From positions 1-64,000 of the forward strand of contig CAYGOV010000004.1 in NCBI GenBank assembly GCA_964351625.1: DNA of 64,000 nt, given 5' to 3'. The notes below the pieces were generated by a model that saw nothing but the letters and a program-made list of their open reading frames with translations, searched no databases and was not told the DNA's origin. The position numbers and the translations under genes were made by a program. Below are positions 26,108-34,357 of this stretch, piece after piece. Positions within the stretch are counted from its first letter, which is position 1. Every line of letters begins with the position of its first letter. Source of the stretch: Marinoscillum sp964351625. Its GTDB lineage: Bacteria; Bacteroidota; Bacteroidia; Cytophagales; Cyclobacteriaceae.

Positions 26108-27745
26108 ATGAATTTCTCAACATTGGACTTCTTGATTTTTGGAGCCTATTGCATTTTAATCTTGGGTGTTGGCCTCTATGCATCAAGGGACAAGGCTGGT
26201 CATCAAAAGAATGCTGAAGACTACTTTCTAGCAAGTAAATCACTGCCTTGGTGGGCAGTCGGTGCATCATTAATTGCGGCAAATATTTCTGCTGAGCAGT
26301 TTATTGGTATGTCCGGTTCTGGTTTCGCAAGTGGCTTGGCGATCGCATCATATGAATGGATGGCTGCCATTACTTTGCTCATAGTTGGTAAGTACTTTCT
26401 CCCAATTTTTATTGAAAAAGGACTTTATACAATACCTGAATTTGTAGAGAAAAGATATAGTACCAATTTGAAAACTATTCTTGCGGTATTCTGGATCGCA
26501 TTATATGTTTTTGTAAACCTTAGTTCTGTGCTTTACTTGGGCGCATTGGCCTTGGAAACAATTATGGGGGTTCCGATGATGTATGGAGTGCTTGGGCTGG
26601 CCTTATTCGCGGCAGCATATTCACTTTATGGAGGGCTTTCGGCTGTTGCATGGACTGATGTTATTCAGGTTGTATTCTTAGTACTAGGGGGACTATTTAC
26701 AACTTACTTGGCCCTCAATACTTTATCTGATGGAGAAGGGGCATTTGTAGGCTTTATGCAAGTGTTTGATGCTGTGCCTGAAAGATTTCATATGATTTTG
26801 GACAAATCAAATCCTGAGTATAGTAATCTACCTGGAATCTGGGTGTTGATTGGCGGCTTATGGGTTGCTAATTTGTACTATTGGGGTTTTAATCAATACA
26901 TCATCCAAAGAACTTTAGCAGCTAAATCATTAAAAGAAGCTCAAAAAGGTATTGTTATGGCTGCCTTTTTGAAGTTACTTATTCCATTTATTGTAGTAAT
27001 TCCGGGTATTGCAGCTTATGTAATGGTTAATGACCCTGCAATTATGGCGAGACTTGGTGAAGGAGGATTGGTAAATCTCCCTGGGGCTGGACAATCAGAC
27101 AAGGCTTACCCATGGTTGCTGCAGTTGTTACCAAGTGGGTTGAAAGGTGTCGCTTTTGCAGCACTAGCGGCAGCAATTGTGTCTTCGCTGGCGTCCATGC
27201 TTAACTCGACTTCTACGATTTTCACCATGGACATTTATAAGCAGTATTTTAATAAGAGTGCTTCAGATAAGGTAACAGTAAACGTGGGTCGAATTTCAGC
27301 AGCGGTAGCTTTGGCAATAGCTTGTATTATAGCACCTCTTTTGGGAGATCTCGATCAGGCTTTCCAATACATTCAAGAGTATACAGGGATAGTAAGTCCT
27401 GGTATTCTTGCTGTATTTGTGCTAGGCTTGTTCTGGAAAAAGGCAACTAACAAGGCTGCTATTTGGGGGGCTGTACTCTCAATACCTATAGCCCTCGCAT
27501 TTAAGGTGCCAAAATTGTTCCCAGAATTAGGATTGACAGAAATCGCATTTTTGCATCAAATGGGCTTGACCGCTCTGCTTTCTGTTTTGGTTATAGTGAT
27601 ATTTAGCTATGCCGAGAATAAAGGGAAAGACAGTGAGAAAGGGATTGATATTGAAAATGGCTTGTTTAAAACATCTCCAGGTTTCAATATTGGAGCATTT
27701 ACTGTGATGATTCTGTGTGCAGTTCTTTATGCTATTTTCTGGTAG
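26108..27745 (+). CDS. Sodium/galactose-type symporter of the SSS family (vSGLT-like)
   Basis: A 545-residue membrane transporter of the solute:sodium symporter family. The whole chain aligns closely with Vibrio parahaemolyticus vSGLT as I recall it, with long identical blocks such as YYWGFNQYIIQRTLAAKS and AAAIVSSLASMLNST. With an offset of five residues the vSGLT galactose site is kept: Gln64, Glu83, Asn255, Tyr258, Lys289, Gln423 (Q69, E88, N260, Y263, K294, Q428 in vSGLT). The Na+ site serines are Ser359 and Ser360. It should take up galactose or glucose with Na+. No sugar-catabolism gene is adjacent, so it is an orphan transporter. Confidence 0.93.
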   Translation: MNFSTLDFLIFGAYCILILGVGLYASRDKAGHQKNAEDYFLASKSLPWWAVGASLIAANISAEQFIGMSGSGFASGLAIASYEWMAAITLLIVGKYFLPIFIEKGLYTIPEFVEKRYSTNLKTILAVFWIALYVFVNLSSVLYLGALALETIMGVPMMYGVLGLALFAAAYSLYGGLSAVAWTDVIQVVFLVLGGLFTTYLALNTLSDGEGAFVGFMQVFDAVPERFHMILDKSNPEYSNLPGIWVLIGGLWVANLYYWGFNQYIIQRTLAAKSLKEAQKGIVMAAFLKLLIPFIVVIPGIAAYVMVNDPAIMARLGEGGLVNLPGAGQSDKAYPWLLQLLPSGLKGVAFAALAAAIVSSLASMLNSTSTIFTMDIYKQYFNKSASDKVTVNVGRISAAVALAIACIIAPLLGDLDQAFQYIQEYTGIVSPGILAVFVLGLFWKKATNKAAIWGAVLSIPIALAFKVPKLFPELGLTEIAFLHQMGLTALLSVLVIVIFSYAENKGKDSEKGIDIENGLFKTSPGFNIGAFTVMILCAVLYAIFW

Positions 27746-27766
27746 AAAGTGTAAATGCATAAGTGC

Positions 27767-27803
27767 AAAGGCCACTGCTGTATATCAGCAGTGGCCTTTT
27801 CTT
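27767..27803 (+). terminator. Rho-independent terminator
   Basis: AAAGGCCACTGCTG, loop TATAT, CAGCAGTGGCCTTT followed by TCTTTT. It is a 14-bp perfect stem just after the symporter gene and before the convergent gene at 27852. Confidence 0.93.
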
Positions 27804-27851
27804 TTAGCGTTGATTAATTTGGGTTTTCAATTTATGGTGTCCAATATCTGT

Positions 27852-28712
27852 TTAATGCTTCCATAAAATTGATGGAATCGTCTGATCTTCATTAATTATA
27901 TCAGACGACTTTAAGTGCTTGATCACCATTTCGATCATTTGAGGACTTACTGAGCTGTCTTTGGCCCATTTTGTCTCTTGAAACCAGAGTTTAGAGTCCT
28001 CTGTTTTTTGTTGATAGCGTCTACTGACTAAGGAGATTGATGATGGTGAGTTCATGAATGCCAAACAGCATGTGTGAATGATATTGAGCATTTTATCTAT
28101 TGAATCACTGTGTTGCTTCAGTACATCATCATGCGCTGTGATCACAAAACAAGGCCAGGGGGTAGGGTATTCACCTATTCGCTTAAGTAGTCCTGAATCA
28201 ACGAGGGGTTTGGTTGTATACTTCTCCCAATAGAACACATCACTCTCAAGGTTATTTAATGATTCTACTGCACCATTTAGATTATTTATCACCACAAACA
28301 GATCTTCCTTGAACTCATGACCTTGAGTGCGAGCATTGATTATTGGCATAAGGTGTGAGCCCGATCCAAAGCGGCTAATGGCATGGCGCTTTTCAAAAAT
28401 GTTTATACTAGAGGTTAAGGGGTTGTTAATGCCAGTATGGATACCCCAAATTAAAGGCGAACTCACATATTCACTGATAATCTTAAATGGTTTGCCCTTT
28501 ACAATTTGAGTTATTGTTCCTTCAGTTAACGCAATACATGCGTCAACTTCCTTAGTTTCCAAAGCTTCCATCATTTGCCCCGTGCCACCCGGGAAATCGG
28601 TCCAAACTGTGTTTATACCATTCGCGGAGAATTTGCCTTGCTCAATAGCTACATGAATTGGTAAGTTGAAATGTTCGGGGACTCCTCCTAATCTGATAGT
28701 CACTTCACTCAT
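27852..28712 (-). CDS. Substrate-binding-fold protein without signal peptide (Ca3427-like)
   Basis: This 286-residue protein has a type 2 periplasmic-binding-protein fold: VTIRLGGVPEHFNLPIHVAI near the start, EALETKEVDACIALTEGTIT (NMT1/THI5-like block), SRFGSGSHLMP, and YPTPWPCFVITAHDDVL. It has no signal peptide (MSEVTIRLGG begins the fold) and no ABC permease nearby, so it appears to be cytosolic. The best group is the cytosolic Ca3427-like family, named from the Candida albicans protein. The ligand is unknown. It is monocistronic. Confidence 0.8.
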   Translation of the reverse strand: MSEVTIRLGGVPEHFNLPIHVAIEQGKFSANGINTVWTDFPGGTGQMMEALETKEVDACIALTEGTITQIVKGKPFKIISEYVSSPLIWGIHTGINNPLTSSINIFEKRHAISRFGSGSHLMPIINARTQGHEFKEDLFVVINNLNGAVESLNNLESDVFYWEKYTTKPLVDSGLLKRIGEYPTPWPCFVITAHDDVLKQHSDSIDKMLNIIHTCCLAFMNSPSSISLVSRRYQQKTEDSKLWFQETKWAKDSSVSPQMIEMVIKHLKSSDIINEDQTIPSILWKH

Positions 28713-28794
28713 AATTATGGGAATTAATCATTATTTATATCCTAAATAATGTTTTAGAAACCTATTTTGGTAGTTCAAACAAATTATAAACAAA

Positions 28795-28821
28795 AAAAGC
28801 CTTGGAAAATCCAAGGCTTTT
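28795..28821 (-). terminator. Terminator directly after tRNA-Asp
   Basis: AAAAGCCTTGGA, loop AAA, TCCAAGGCTTTT, a 12-bp perfect stem, adjacent to the 3' end of the tRNA gene on the minus strand. Confidence 0.93.
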
Positions 28822-28822
28822 G

Positions 28823-28896
28823 CGGTATGGACGGGACTCGAACCCGCGACCTCCTGCGTGACAGGCAGGCATTCTAACCAGCTGAACTACCACACC
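28823..28896 (-). tRNA. tRNA-Asp (anticodon GTC)
   Basis: The minus strand reads GGTGTGGTAGTTCAGCTGGT as the acceptor and D arm. The anticodon arm is CCTGCCTGTCACGCAGG, so the anticodon is GUC. The T arm is GCGGGTTCGAGTCCCGT and the acceptor strand CCATACC pairs with GGTGTGG (one G-U). The discriminator is G and no CCA is encoded. The terminator follows within a base or two. Confidence 0.97.
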
Positions 28897-28914
28897 GTTT
28901 GCTCAATTGCGTTG

Positions 28915-28945
28915 CAAAACTATACCCTTAACCCTTTAAATCCAA
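28915..28945 (-). promoter_or_regulatory. Promoter of tRNA-Asp (TTGG, then TAGTTTTG)
   Basis: On the minus strand TAGTTTTG lies at 28922-28915 and GTTGG at about 28946-28942, giving about 20 bp between them. This fits the Bacteroidota promoter. The first base of the tRNA is 19 bp downstream. Confidence 0.65.
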
Positions 28946-29013
28946 CACATAAAAATAATTAATTTGAAGTGTTTTTTGATTGACCGCAATTGAGCCCAAA
29001 ATGGAATAATGCC

Positions 29014-29021
29014 TACCTTTG
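29014..29021 (+). promoter_or_regulatory. accA -7 box TACCTTTG
   Basis: TACCTTTG fits TAnnTTTG and lies 22 bp before the accA start codon. The -33 element is not clear. Confidence 0.55.
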
Positions 29022-29042
29022 GGCTTTCAAAAATGAAAGCAT

Positions 29043-29987
29043 ATGCATCTTGAATTCGAGAAACCAATAGTTGAGTTAGAAAATAAATTAGCCGACATGA
29101 AGTCTATAGCTCATCAGAGTGGAGTAGACGTATCAGCGGCTATTGAGAAATTGGAGAGTAATATCCTTAAGCTCAAAAAAGAAACTTTTGAAAACTTAAC
29201 CCGATGGCAAAGAGTTCAGCTTTCTCGACACCCTGAACGTCCATATACATTAGACTATATCTATGAAATCACAGATGACTTCATAGAAATGCATGGCGAT
29301 CGAACTGTCAAGGATGATAAGGCTATGGTCGGTGGATTTGCTTCCATTGACGGTCAACCCGTAATGCTCATAGGTCAGCAGAAAGGTAGAAACACAAAGC
29401 AACGTCAAGAAAGAAATTTTGGGATGGCTAATCCTGAGGGTTATAGAAAGGCTTTGCGCTTAATGAAGCTTGCAGAAAAATTTGACATTCCTGTTGTAAC
29501 CTTAGTGGATACTCCGGGAGCATATCCAGGCATAGAAGCAGAAGAAAGAGGCCAGGGGGAAGCAATCGCTCGCAACCTGAAGGAAATGATGACCTTGGAA
29601 GTTCCAATAATCAGCATAATAATAGGAGAGGGAGCATCTGGTGGAGCTTTGGGTATAGCAATAGCAGACAAGGTGCTCATGATGGAAAACACTTGGTATT
29701 CTGTGATCTCGCCTGAGTCATGCTCGTCAATTCTTTGGAGAAGCTGGGATTATAAGGAACAAGCTGCGGAAGCTTTAAAGTTGACTGCTAAGGACATGCT
29801 GAAAAATAAGCTCATTGATGGGATCATTAGTGAGCCACTTGGTGGAGCTCATACAAACCTGAAGGCTACTTCTAAAGAGTTAAAATCAGAAATATTAAAG
29901 AATCTCAAGGCATTGCTGAAATTAAAACCAGAGGCGAGAATAACTCAGCGCATTGAGAAATTCTCAGCAATGGGTGTTGTTGAGTAA
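29043..29987 (+). CDS. accA: Acetyl-CoA carboxylase carboxyltransferase subunit alpha
   Basis: AccA is the alpha subunit of the carboxyltransferase that makes malonyl-CoA for fatty acid synthesis. At 314 residues it has usual length. Family blocks are LEFEKPIVELENKLADMK, WQRVQLSRHPERPYTLDYI, DRTVKDDKAMVGG, QQKGRNTKQRQERNFGMANP, and the crotonase-fold block VDTPGAYPGIEAEERGQGEA. It leads a run with a patatin-like protein (12 bp gap) and an acyltransferase, so all three act on lipids. Confidence 0.98.
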   Translation: MHLEFEKPIVELENKLADMKSIAHQSGVDVSAAIEKLESNILKLKKETFENLTRWQRVQLSRHPERPYTLDYIYEITDDFIEMHGDRTVKDDKAMVGGFASIDGQPVMLIGQQKGRNTKQRQERNFGMANPEGYRKALRLMKLAEKFDIPVVTLVDTPGAYPGIEAEERGQGEAIARNLKEMMTLEVPIISIIIGEGASGGALGIAIADKVLMMENTWYSVISPESCSSILWRSWDYKEQAAEALKLTAKDMLKNKLIDGIISEPLGGAHTNLKATSKELKSEILKNLKALLKLKPEARITQRIEKFSAMGVVE

Positions 29988-29998
29988 TGTCTCAATAG

Positions 29999-30808
29999 AT
30001 GGTCAAGACTACTATTAAGAAAGACGTGAAAATAGGTCTTGCTCTGTCTGGAGGTGGTGCGCGTGGAGTAGCACATTTAGGAATTATTAAGGCCCTCGAA
30101 GAGGAAGGGATTCATTTTGATATTGTAGCTGGCTCAAGTGCGGGAGCCCTTATTGGAGCCCTTTATTGTAATGGATATAGCACCGAGGAGGTTTGTGACT
30201 TTTTTAAAGGAACAAATTTTTTAACTATTTTCAGACCTAGTTTCAACTTAAGGAGTCTACTCAATATCGAAAAGGCTTATGCTGAACTCCGTGGCTATTT
30301 CGCTAAGGACGATTTTAGTACTTTGCAAATCCCTTTACATGTATCCACTACTGATATATTAAATGCTAAGGTTAAAGTATTCAAAAAAGGACAACTGGTT
30401 CTTCCAATCTTAGCTTCCTGTGCGGTTCCCGTAATTTTTGATCCGGTAACTATAGGTAAGCGGAAACTAGTGGATGGTGGGGTCATGGACAATCTTCCCT
30501 ATCATTCAATAAAAAAATCATGCGACTATATCATTGCCTTACATTGTAATCCATTAGATAAGGGATTTAAACTCACAAACTTAAGCTCATTAATAGAAAG
30601 ATCTATGATGCTGACCATCACTCAGAATGTACACTCACAGAAGAAGCATTATGATCTCTTTTTAGAGCCACCTGGTTTGAGCATGTATAAGGTGATAGAT
30701 TTTAAAAAATCAGGAGATATTTATAAGTTGGGTTATGATTATGCTAAACAGGCAATAGCTGAAGGTGCACTTAAAGACCTGATTAAGTTGAATGAAGGAG
30801 TTCTATAA
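29999..30808 (+). CDS. Patatin-like phospholipase family protein
   Basis: A 269-residue hydrolase. The oxyanion block is ALSGGGARGVAHLG, the nucleophile is Ser47 in GSSAG, and DGG with VVDGGVMDNLPYHSI-type sequence carries the catalytic Asp. These match RssA-like bacterial patatins. The enzyme probably hydrolyses acyl chains from lipids. The start is 12 bp after accA and the end overlaps the acyltransferase start by 17 bp, so it is translated in the same operon. Confidence 0.93.
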   Translation: MVKTTIKKDVKIGLALSGGGARGVAHLGIIKALEEEGIHFDIVAGSSAGALIGALYCNGYSTEEVCDFFKGTNFLTIFRPSFNLRSLLNIEKAYAELRGYFAKDDFSTLQIPLHVSTTDILNAKVKVFKKGQLVLPILASCAVPVIFDPVTIGKRKLVDGGVMDNLPYHSIKKSCDYIIALHCNPLDKGFKLTNLSSLIERSMMLTITQNVHSQKKHYDLFLEPPGLSMYKVIDFKKSGDIYKLGYDYAKQAIAEGALKDLIKLNEGVL

Positions 30809-31334
30809 ATTTTGTTTTTGGATTTTTGGATGGAAGCTTATTGGGGGTAAGCCAGATCTCAGGAAATACATTGTGATCGTAGCACCACACACGAGTAATT
30901 ACGATTTCTTCGTAGGTATAGCAGCACGTAGCTTGAGTGGGTTGAAGAGTTATTTCCTCGCTAAGAACTCACTATTTACAATCCCTTTAGTTGGTTGGGT
31001 AATGAAAGCGATAGGAGGAGTGCCTGTAGATCGATCGAAAAACACCAAACTTGTTGACCAGGTAGTGGCACTATATGAGAAACATGAAGAGTTTATCATT
31101 ACCATCACACCTGAAGGAACTAGATCTTACGTGCCCAATTGGAAAACTGGGTTTTATAGGATTGCTGTTCAAGCTAATATTCCAATTGTGATGGTTGGTT
31201 TTGATTTTGAGCGCAGAATAGTTGAGTATCGTGAGCCTTTTTATCCTACTGGAGCCCTTGAGGATGATATGGAGATGATTCTAGCCTACTATAGAAAATT
31301 CAAAGGTCGCCATCCTGAGAAGGGTGTTATCTAA
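30792..31334 (+). CDS. 1-acylglycerol-3-phosphate acyltransferase-like protein
   Basis: A 180-residue PlsC-family protein. APHTSNYDF carries the HX4D motif (His33, Asp38), GGVPVDRS is block II, and TPEGTRS near residue 112 is block III. It is short, and lacks the N-terminal membrane helices of full PlsC, but so are many relatives that remodel lipids. It follows the patatin-like hydrolase with overlap, which suggests a deacylation and reacylation pair. Confidence 0.9.
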   Translation: MKEFYKFCFWIFGWKLIGGKPDLRKYIVIVAPHTSNYDFFVGIAARSLSGLKSYFLAKNSLFTIPLVGWVMKAIGGVPVDRSKNTKLVDQVVALYEKHEEFIITITPEGTRSYVPNWKTGFYRIAVQANIPIVMVGFDFERRIVEYREPFYPTGALEDDMEMILAYYRKFKGRHPEKGVI

Positions 31335-31387
31335 TGTGCTAATTCCAAAGAGTAACATTACATTTCTGTAAAAGCTAAGACATAAAA

Positions 31388-31407
31388 AAAGCGCCATGCG
31401 GCGCTTT
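31388..31407 (-). terminator. Hairpin terminator of the zinc-ribbon gene
   Basis: AAAGCGCC, loop ATGC, GGCGCTTT, with an A run on the plus strand (T run on the minus strand). It lies just after the minus-strand stop at 31411. Confidence 0.85.
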
Positions 31408-31410
31408 CAA

Positions 31411-32187
31411 TTATTTTGCTGTAGTTCTTTTTGTTCTGCGTTTCGGAGCTTCTTCTTCTGTCACTTCATCTTCCACATCGGAAAGAATTCTTCCACAATG
31501 CTCACAAACAATAATTTTCTTTTTCTCTCTGATCTCAGCTTGCTTCTGTGGTGGTACCACGTTAAAGCAACCCCCGCAAGCTCCACGATTTACCGGGACT
31601 ACCGCTAATCCGTTTCTCATGTTGTTACGAATCTTGTTGTAAGCAATAAGAAGACGATCTTCTACAGCTTTAGAAGCTTTTTCACGATCCTTCAAAAGTT
31701 TTGCTTCATCCGCTTCTGACTCAGAAGTAATGGTGTCTAGTTCGTTTTTCTTGCTTTCTAAATCTTTAGAACGCTCAGATAGCGTATTAGCTGTAACATC
31801 TATCTCTTCTTTCTTAAGATCAATTTTAGCGTAAGCTTCTTTGATGCGTTTTTCTAGAATCTGAATTTCAAGTTGCTGAAGCTCCACCTCTTTGGTGATG
31901 GCGTCATACTCCCTGTTGTTACGAACATTCATCTGCTGCTCTTCGTATTTCTTGATCAGCTTTTCAGCGTCTTTGATAGCAGTTTTGTTGTTCTCTATAT
32001 TTTGCTCAAGGTCGGCAAGGTCCTGGTTTTGCTTTTCAACTCTTGTTTGATATCCAGTGATCTCATCTTCCAAATCCATTACTTCATCAGGCAAAGCCCC
32101 TCTGATCTTCAATAATTCGTCTTTGCTAGAATCGATATTCTGTAATTTTACCAGACTTTCGAGCTTTTTTGCTACAGTATTTTCCAT
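31411..32187 (-). CDS. Coiled-coil protein with C-terminal C4 zinc ribbon
   Basis: A 258-residue protein. Residues about 15-185 form a long coiled-coil hairpin rich in Lys and Glu (KNELDTITSESEADEAKLLK is typical). The C-terminal zinc ribbon is CGGC near 208 and CEHC near 230, with a basic tail ending KRRTKRTTAK. This is the architecture of the CT398-like and zf-RING_7 family, whose chlamydial member binds sigma factors. The biochemical role here is not established. It is cotranscribed with the Nif3-like gene seven bp upstream. Confidence 0.92.
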   Translation of the reverse strand: MENTVAKKLESLVKLQNIDSSKDELLKIRGALPDEVMDLEDEITGYQTRVEKQNQDLADLEQNIENNKTAIKDAEKLIKKYEEQQMNVRNNREYDAITKEVELQQLEIQILEKRIKEAYAKIDLKKEEIDVTANTLSERSKDLESKKNELDTITSESEADEAKLLKDREKASKAVEDRLLIAYNKIRNNMRNGLAVVPVNRGACGGCFNVVPPQKQAEIREKKKIIVCEHCGRILSDVEDEVTEEEAPKRRTKRTTAK

Positions 32188-32193
32188 GTAGTA

Positions 32194-33288
32194 TTACAAG
32201 TATTTGATAGGGTTTGTATGAACTTCCGATAAACGGAGTGCAATATTAGCGAAATTTTCCTTCAAAATGTCAAAGAGTAAATCCTTTGTGAACTGCTCGC
32301 TTTCGTAATGTCCAATATCTGCCACTAGGATTCGATTGTCTGCTTCGAAGAAGTCATGATATTTGAAATCTGCCGTGATGAAAATATCCGCACCGCTAGC
32401 TATGGCGTTGTTTAATAGAAACCTTCCGCTCCCCCCACAAACAGCAACTTTAGAAATTGTGTCATTGATGATTTCCGTGTGCCTTACAACATCAGTTTTC
32501 ATCTTCTTCTTAAGTGAGGTAAGAAAATCAATGGTTTTTATGGGGCTCGGTAGGGAACCCACTAACCCAGAACCCACTTCTTGATTGAGATTGAAAAGAG
32601 GTGTTAAGTAATAGGCAACTTCTTCATAGCTATGTGCTTTCGTTAATGTAGCAATTATGTGATCTTGTAAATGATTAGGCAGGACTACTTCGATGCGCGT
32701 TTCTTCAACTGTTTCTTTTTTGTCTAATTCCCCGATAGTTGGATTGGCTCCAGCAACTGGTTTGAATGTGCCTATTCCTTCTAGTTGAAAGCTGCACTCA
32801 TCATAATTTCCAATAGCACCAGCGCCCGCATCAAAAAGTGCTTTAAGTACAGAATCCCTATCAGAAAGAGGCACGAATGTGGTAAGCTTTACCAAAATGT
32901 CTTTTTTCGGGCTAAGAATTGACCTTTTCGTCAAACCTAGAACATCTGCTATTTTTCCGTTTACGCCATTAGACACGCTATCAAGGTTGGTGTGTATGGC
33001 ATAGATCGCTAGGTCGTGCTTGATTGCTTTGATGACGCATTTTTCAACCCAATGATCTCCATTGATGCGTTTGAGACCACCAAAAATTAAGGGATGATGC
33101 GCAACTATGAGATTAGCGCCGTGTTTAATTGCTTCATCTAAAACAGCTTCAGTCACATCGAGGGTTGTGATAATACCCGTGACCTCTGTGTCGTAAGAGC
33201 CAATTAATAGCCCACAATTGTCGTAAGACTCTTGATAGCTTTTCGGCGCTATCTGTTCGAGAAAAGTTGTAATATCTTTGACTAACAT
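32194..33288 (-). CDS. Nif3-like dinuclear metal centre protein (YqfO type)
   Basis: A 364-residue NIF3/YqfO family protein, hexameric in known structures with two metal ions. VTGIITTLDVTEAVLDEAIK, LIVAHHPLIFGGLKRING, and HTNLDSVSNGVNG hold the metal-binding His and Asp residues. The inserted middle domain (about 125-230) is that of YqfO. The C-terminal VCGGSGRFLLNNAIASGADI and ITADFKYHDF complete the site. A GTP cyclohydrolase I type 2 label is common but not proven. It precedes the zinc-ribbon gene and is divergent to lpxK with 16 bp between starts. Confidence 0.95.
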   Translation of the reverse strand: MLVKDITTFLEQIAPKSYQESYDNCGLLIGSYDTEVTGIITTLDVTEAVLDEAIKHGANLIVAHHPLIFGGLKRINGDHWVEKCVIKAIKHDLAIYAIHTNLDSVSNGVNGKIADVLGLTKRSILSPKKDILVKLTTFVPLSDRDSVLKALFDAGAGAIGNYDECSFQLEGIGTFKPVAGANPTIGELDKKETVEETRIEVVLPNHLQDHIIATLTKAHSYEEVAYYLTPLFNLNQEVGSGLVGSLPSPIKTIDFLTSLKKKMKTDVVRHTEIINDTISKVAVCGGSGRFLLNNAIASGADIFITADFKYHDFFEADNRILVADIGHYESEQFTKDLLFDILKENFANIALRLSEVHTNPIKYL

Positions 33289-33304
33289 CTAAACTATTGA
33301 TTTC

Positions 33305-34342
33305 ATGTATTGGTGGCAATATATTCTTTTTCCATTTGCCCTTCTTTTTGACCTAATCACCAAATTCAGAAACTTCTTATTTGATAGAAAAATTAAGAAA
33401 TCTACGAAATTTGAAGCCAATATAGTTCTTATCGGTAATCTGGCAATTGGAGGAACAGGTAAGACACCTATGGTAGACTTTTTAATTCGCTATTTTCATG
33501 AAAATGGTAAAAAGGTAGCAACGATGAGTCGCGGGTATGGACGAAAAACATACGGATTCCGTCTAGCTGGATCTATGGAAAATGCAGACACCTTGGGAGA
33601 TGAACCTTATATGTATCATGCTAAGTATAGAGGAGCGGTGGCAGTTGCGGTAGGAGGCGATAGAGATCTGGCAATTGCTGAATTGCTTGCTAGAAAACCT
33701 GAGACTGAAGTGATTCTTATGGATGATGGATTTCAAAATAGAGGTGTGAAGCCCTCACTGTCCATAGTGCTTTCAACTTACGACAATCTTTTCACCAAAG
33801 ACTTTGTGTTGCCTTCTGGACGCTTACGCGAATCAAGAAGGGGTGCTAGTAGAGCAGATATAGTGATAGTCACCAAATGTCCCGAGTATCTTAATGATGC
33901 TGATATGGCTAGTACACGCATGAAAATCAACGTGTATACAGACGCACAAATATTTTTCATGACTACAATATATGAGCCTTTACTGCCAATTTTTGATAAT
34001 AATCTTCCGCTAAACAATAAAGTTGTAGCGATATCAGGAATGGCAAATCCAGAGCCATTTGAAAAACATCTAAGGAGCCAATACAGCGTGAAACTTGCTC
34101 ACAATTACCGTGATCATTACCGATACAGTCTGCAGGATGTGAAAGATATTGCTAGTGAATTGAAAGAAGGAATATCAATGATATGCACAGAAAAGGATAA
34201 GGTGAAATTGCAAGTATTTGAGATATTGATGGGACATTCATGCTATTATCAACCTATATCAATGCGATTTTTGAGGGATGAGGCGTTATTCTTTGAGTTA
34301 TTAGAGTCTAAGTTGATTTTCGATGTTGAAGAAACTATTTGA
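33305..34342 (+). CDS. lpxK: Tetraacyldisaccharide 4'-kinase
   Basis: LpxK phosphorylates the tetraacyldisaccharide to lipid IVA in lipid A synthesis, on the inner membrane face. At 345 residues the length fits. The Walker A motif is in LIGNLAIGGTGKTPMVDF, with MSRGYGR, LGDEPYM, and VILMDDGFQN (Walker B and catalytic region). It starts with a hydrophobic helix (YILFPFALLFDLITKF). It starts 16 bp from the divergent Nif3-like gene, so its promoter lies inside or between the two coding regions. A porin gene follows. Confidence 0.97.
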   Translation: MYWWQYILFPFALLFDLITKFRNFLFDRKIKKSTKFEANIVLIGNLAIGGTGKTPMVDFLIRYFHENGKKVATMSRGYGRKTYGFRLAGSMENADTLGDEPYMYHAKYRGAVAVAVGGDRDLAIAELLARKPETEVILMDDGFQNRGVKPSLSIVLSTYDNLFTKDFVLPSGRLRESRRGASRADIVIVTKCPEYLNDADMASTRMKINVYTDAQIFFMTTIYEPLLPIFDNNLPLNNKVVAISGMANPEPFEKHLRSQYSVKLAHNYRDHYRYSLQDVKDIASELKEGISMICTEKDKVKLQVFEILMGHSCYYQPISMRFLRDEALFFELLESKLIFDVEETI

Positions 34343-34357
34343 TCTTATTTTTGCGGG

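Noticed and set aside
28823..28896. The tRNA-Asp gene as a site of integrated elements
   Set aside because: The flanks are a normal promoter and terminator, no second copy of the tRNA 3' end is seen, and no integrase gene is near.
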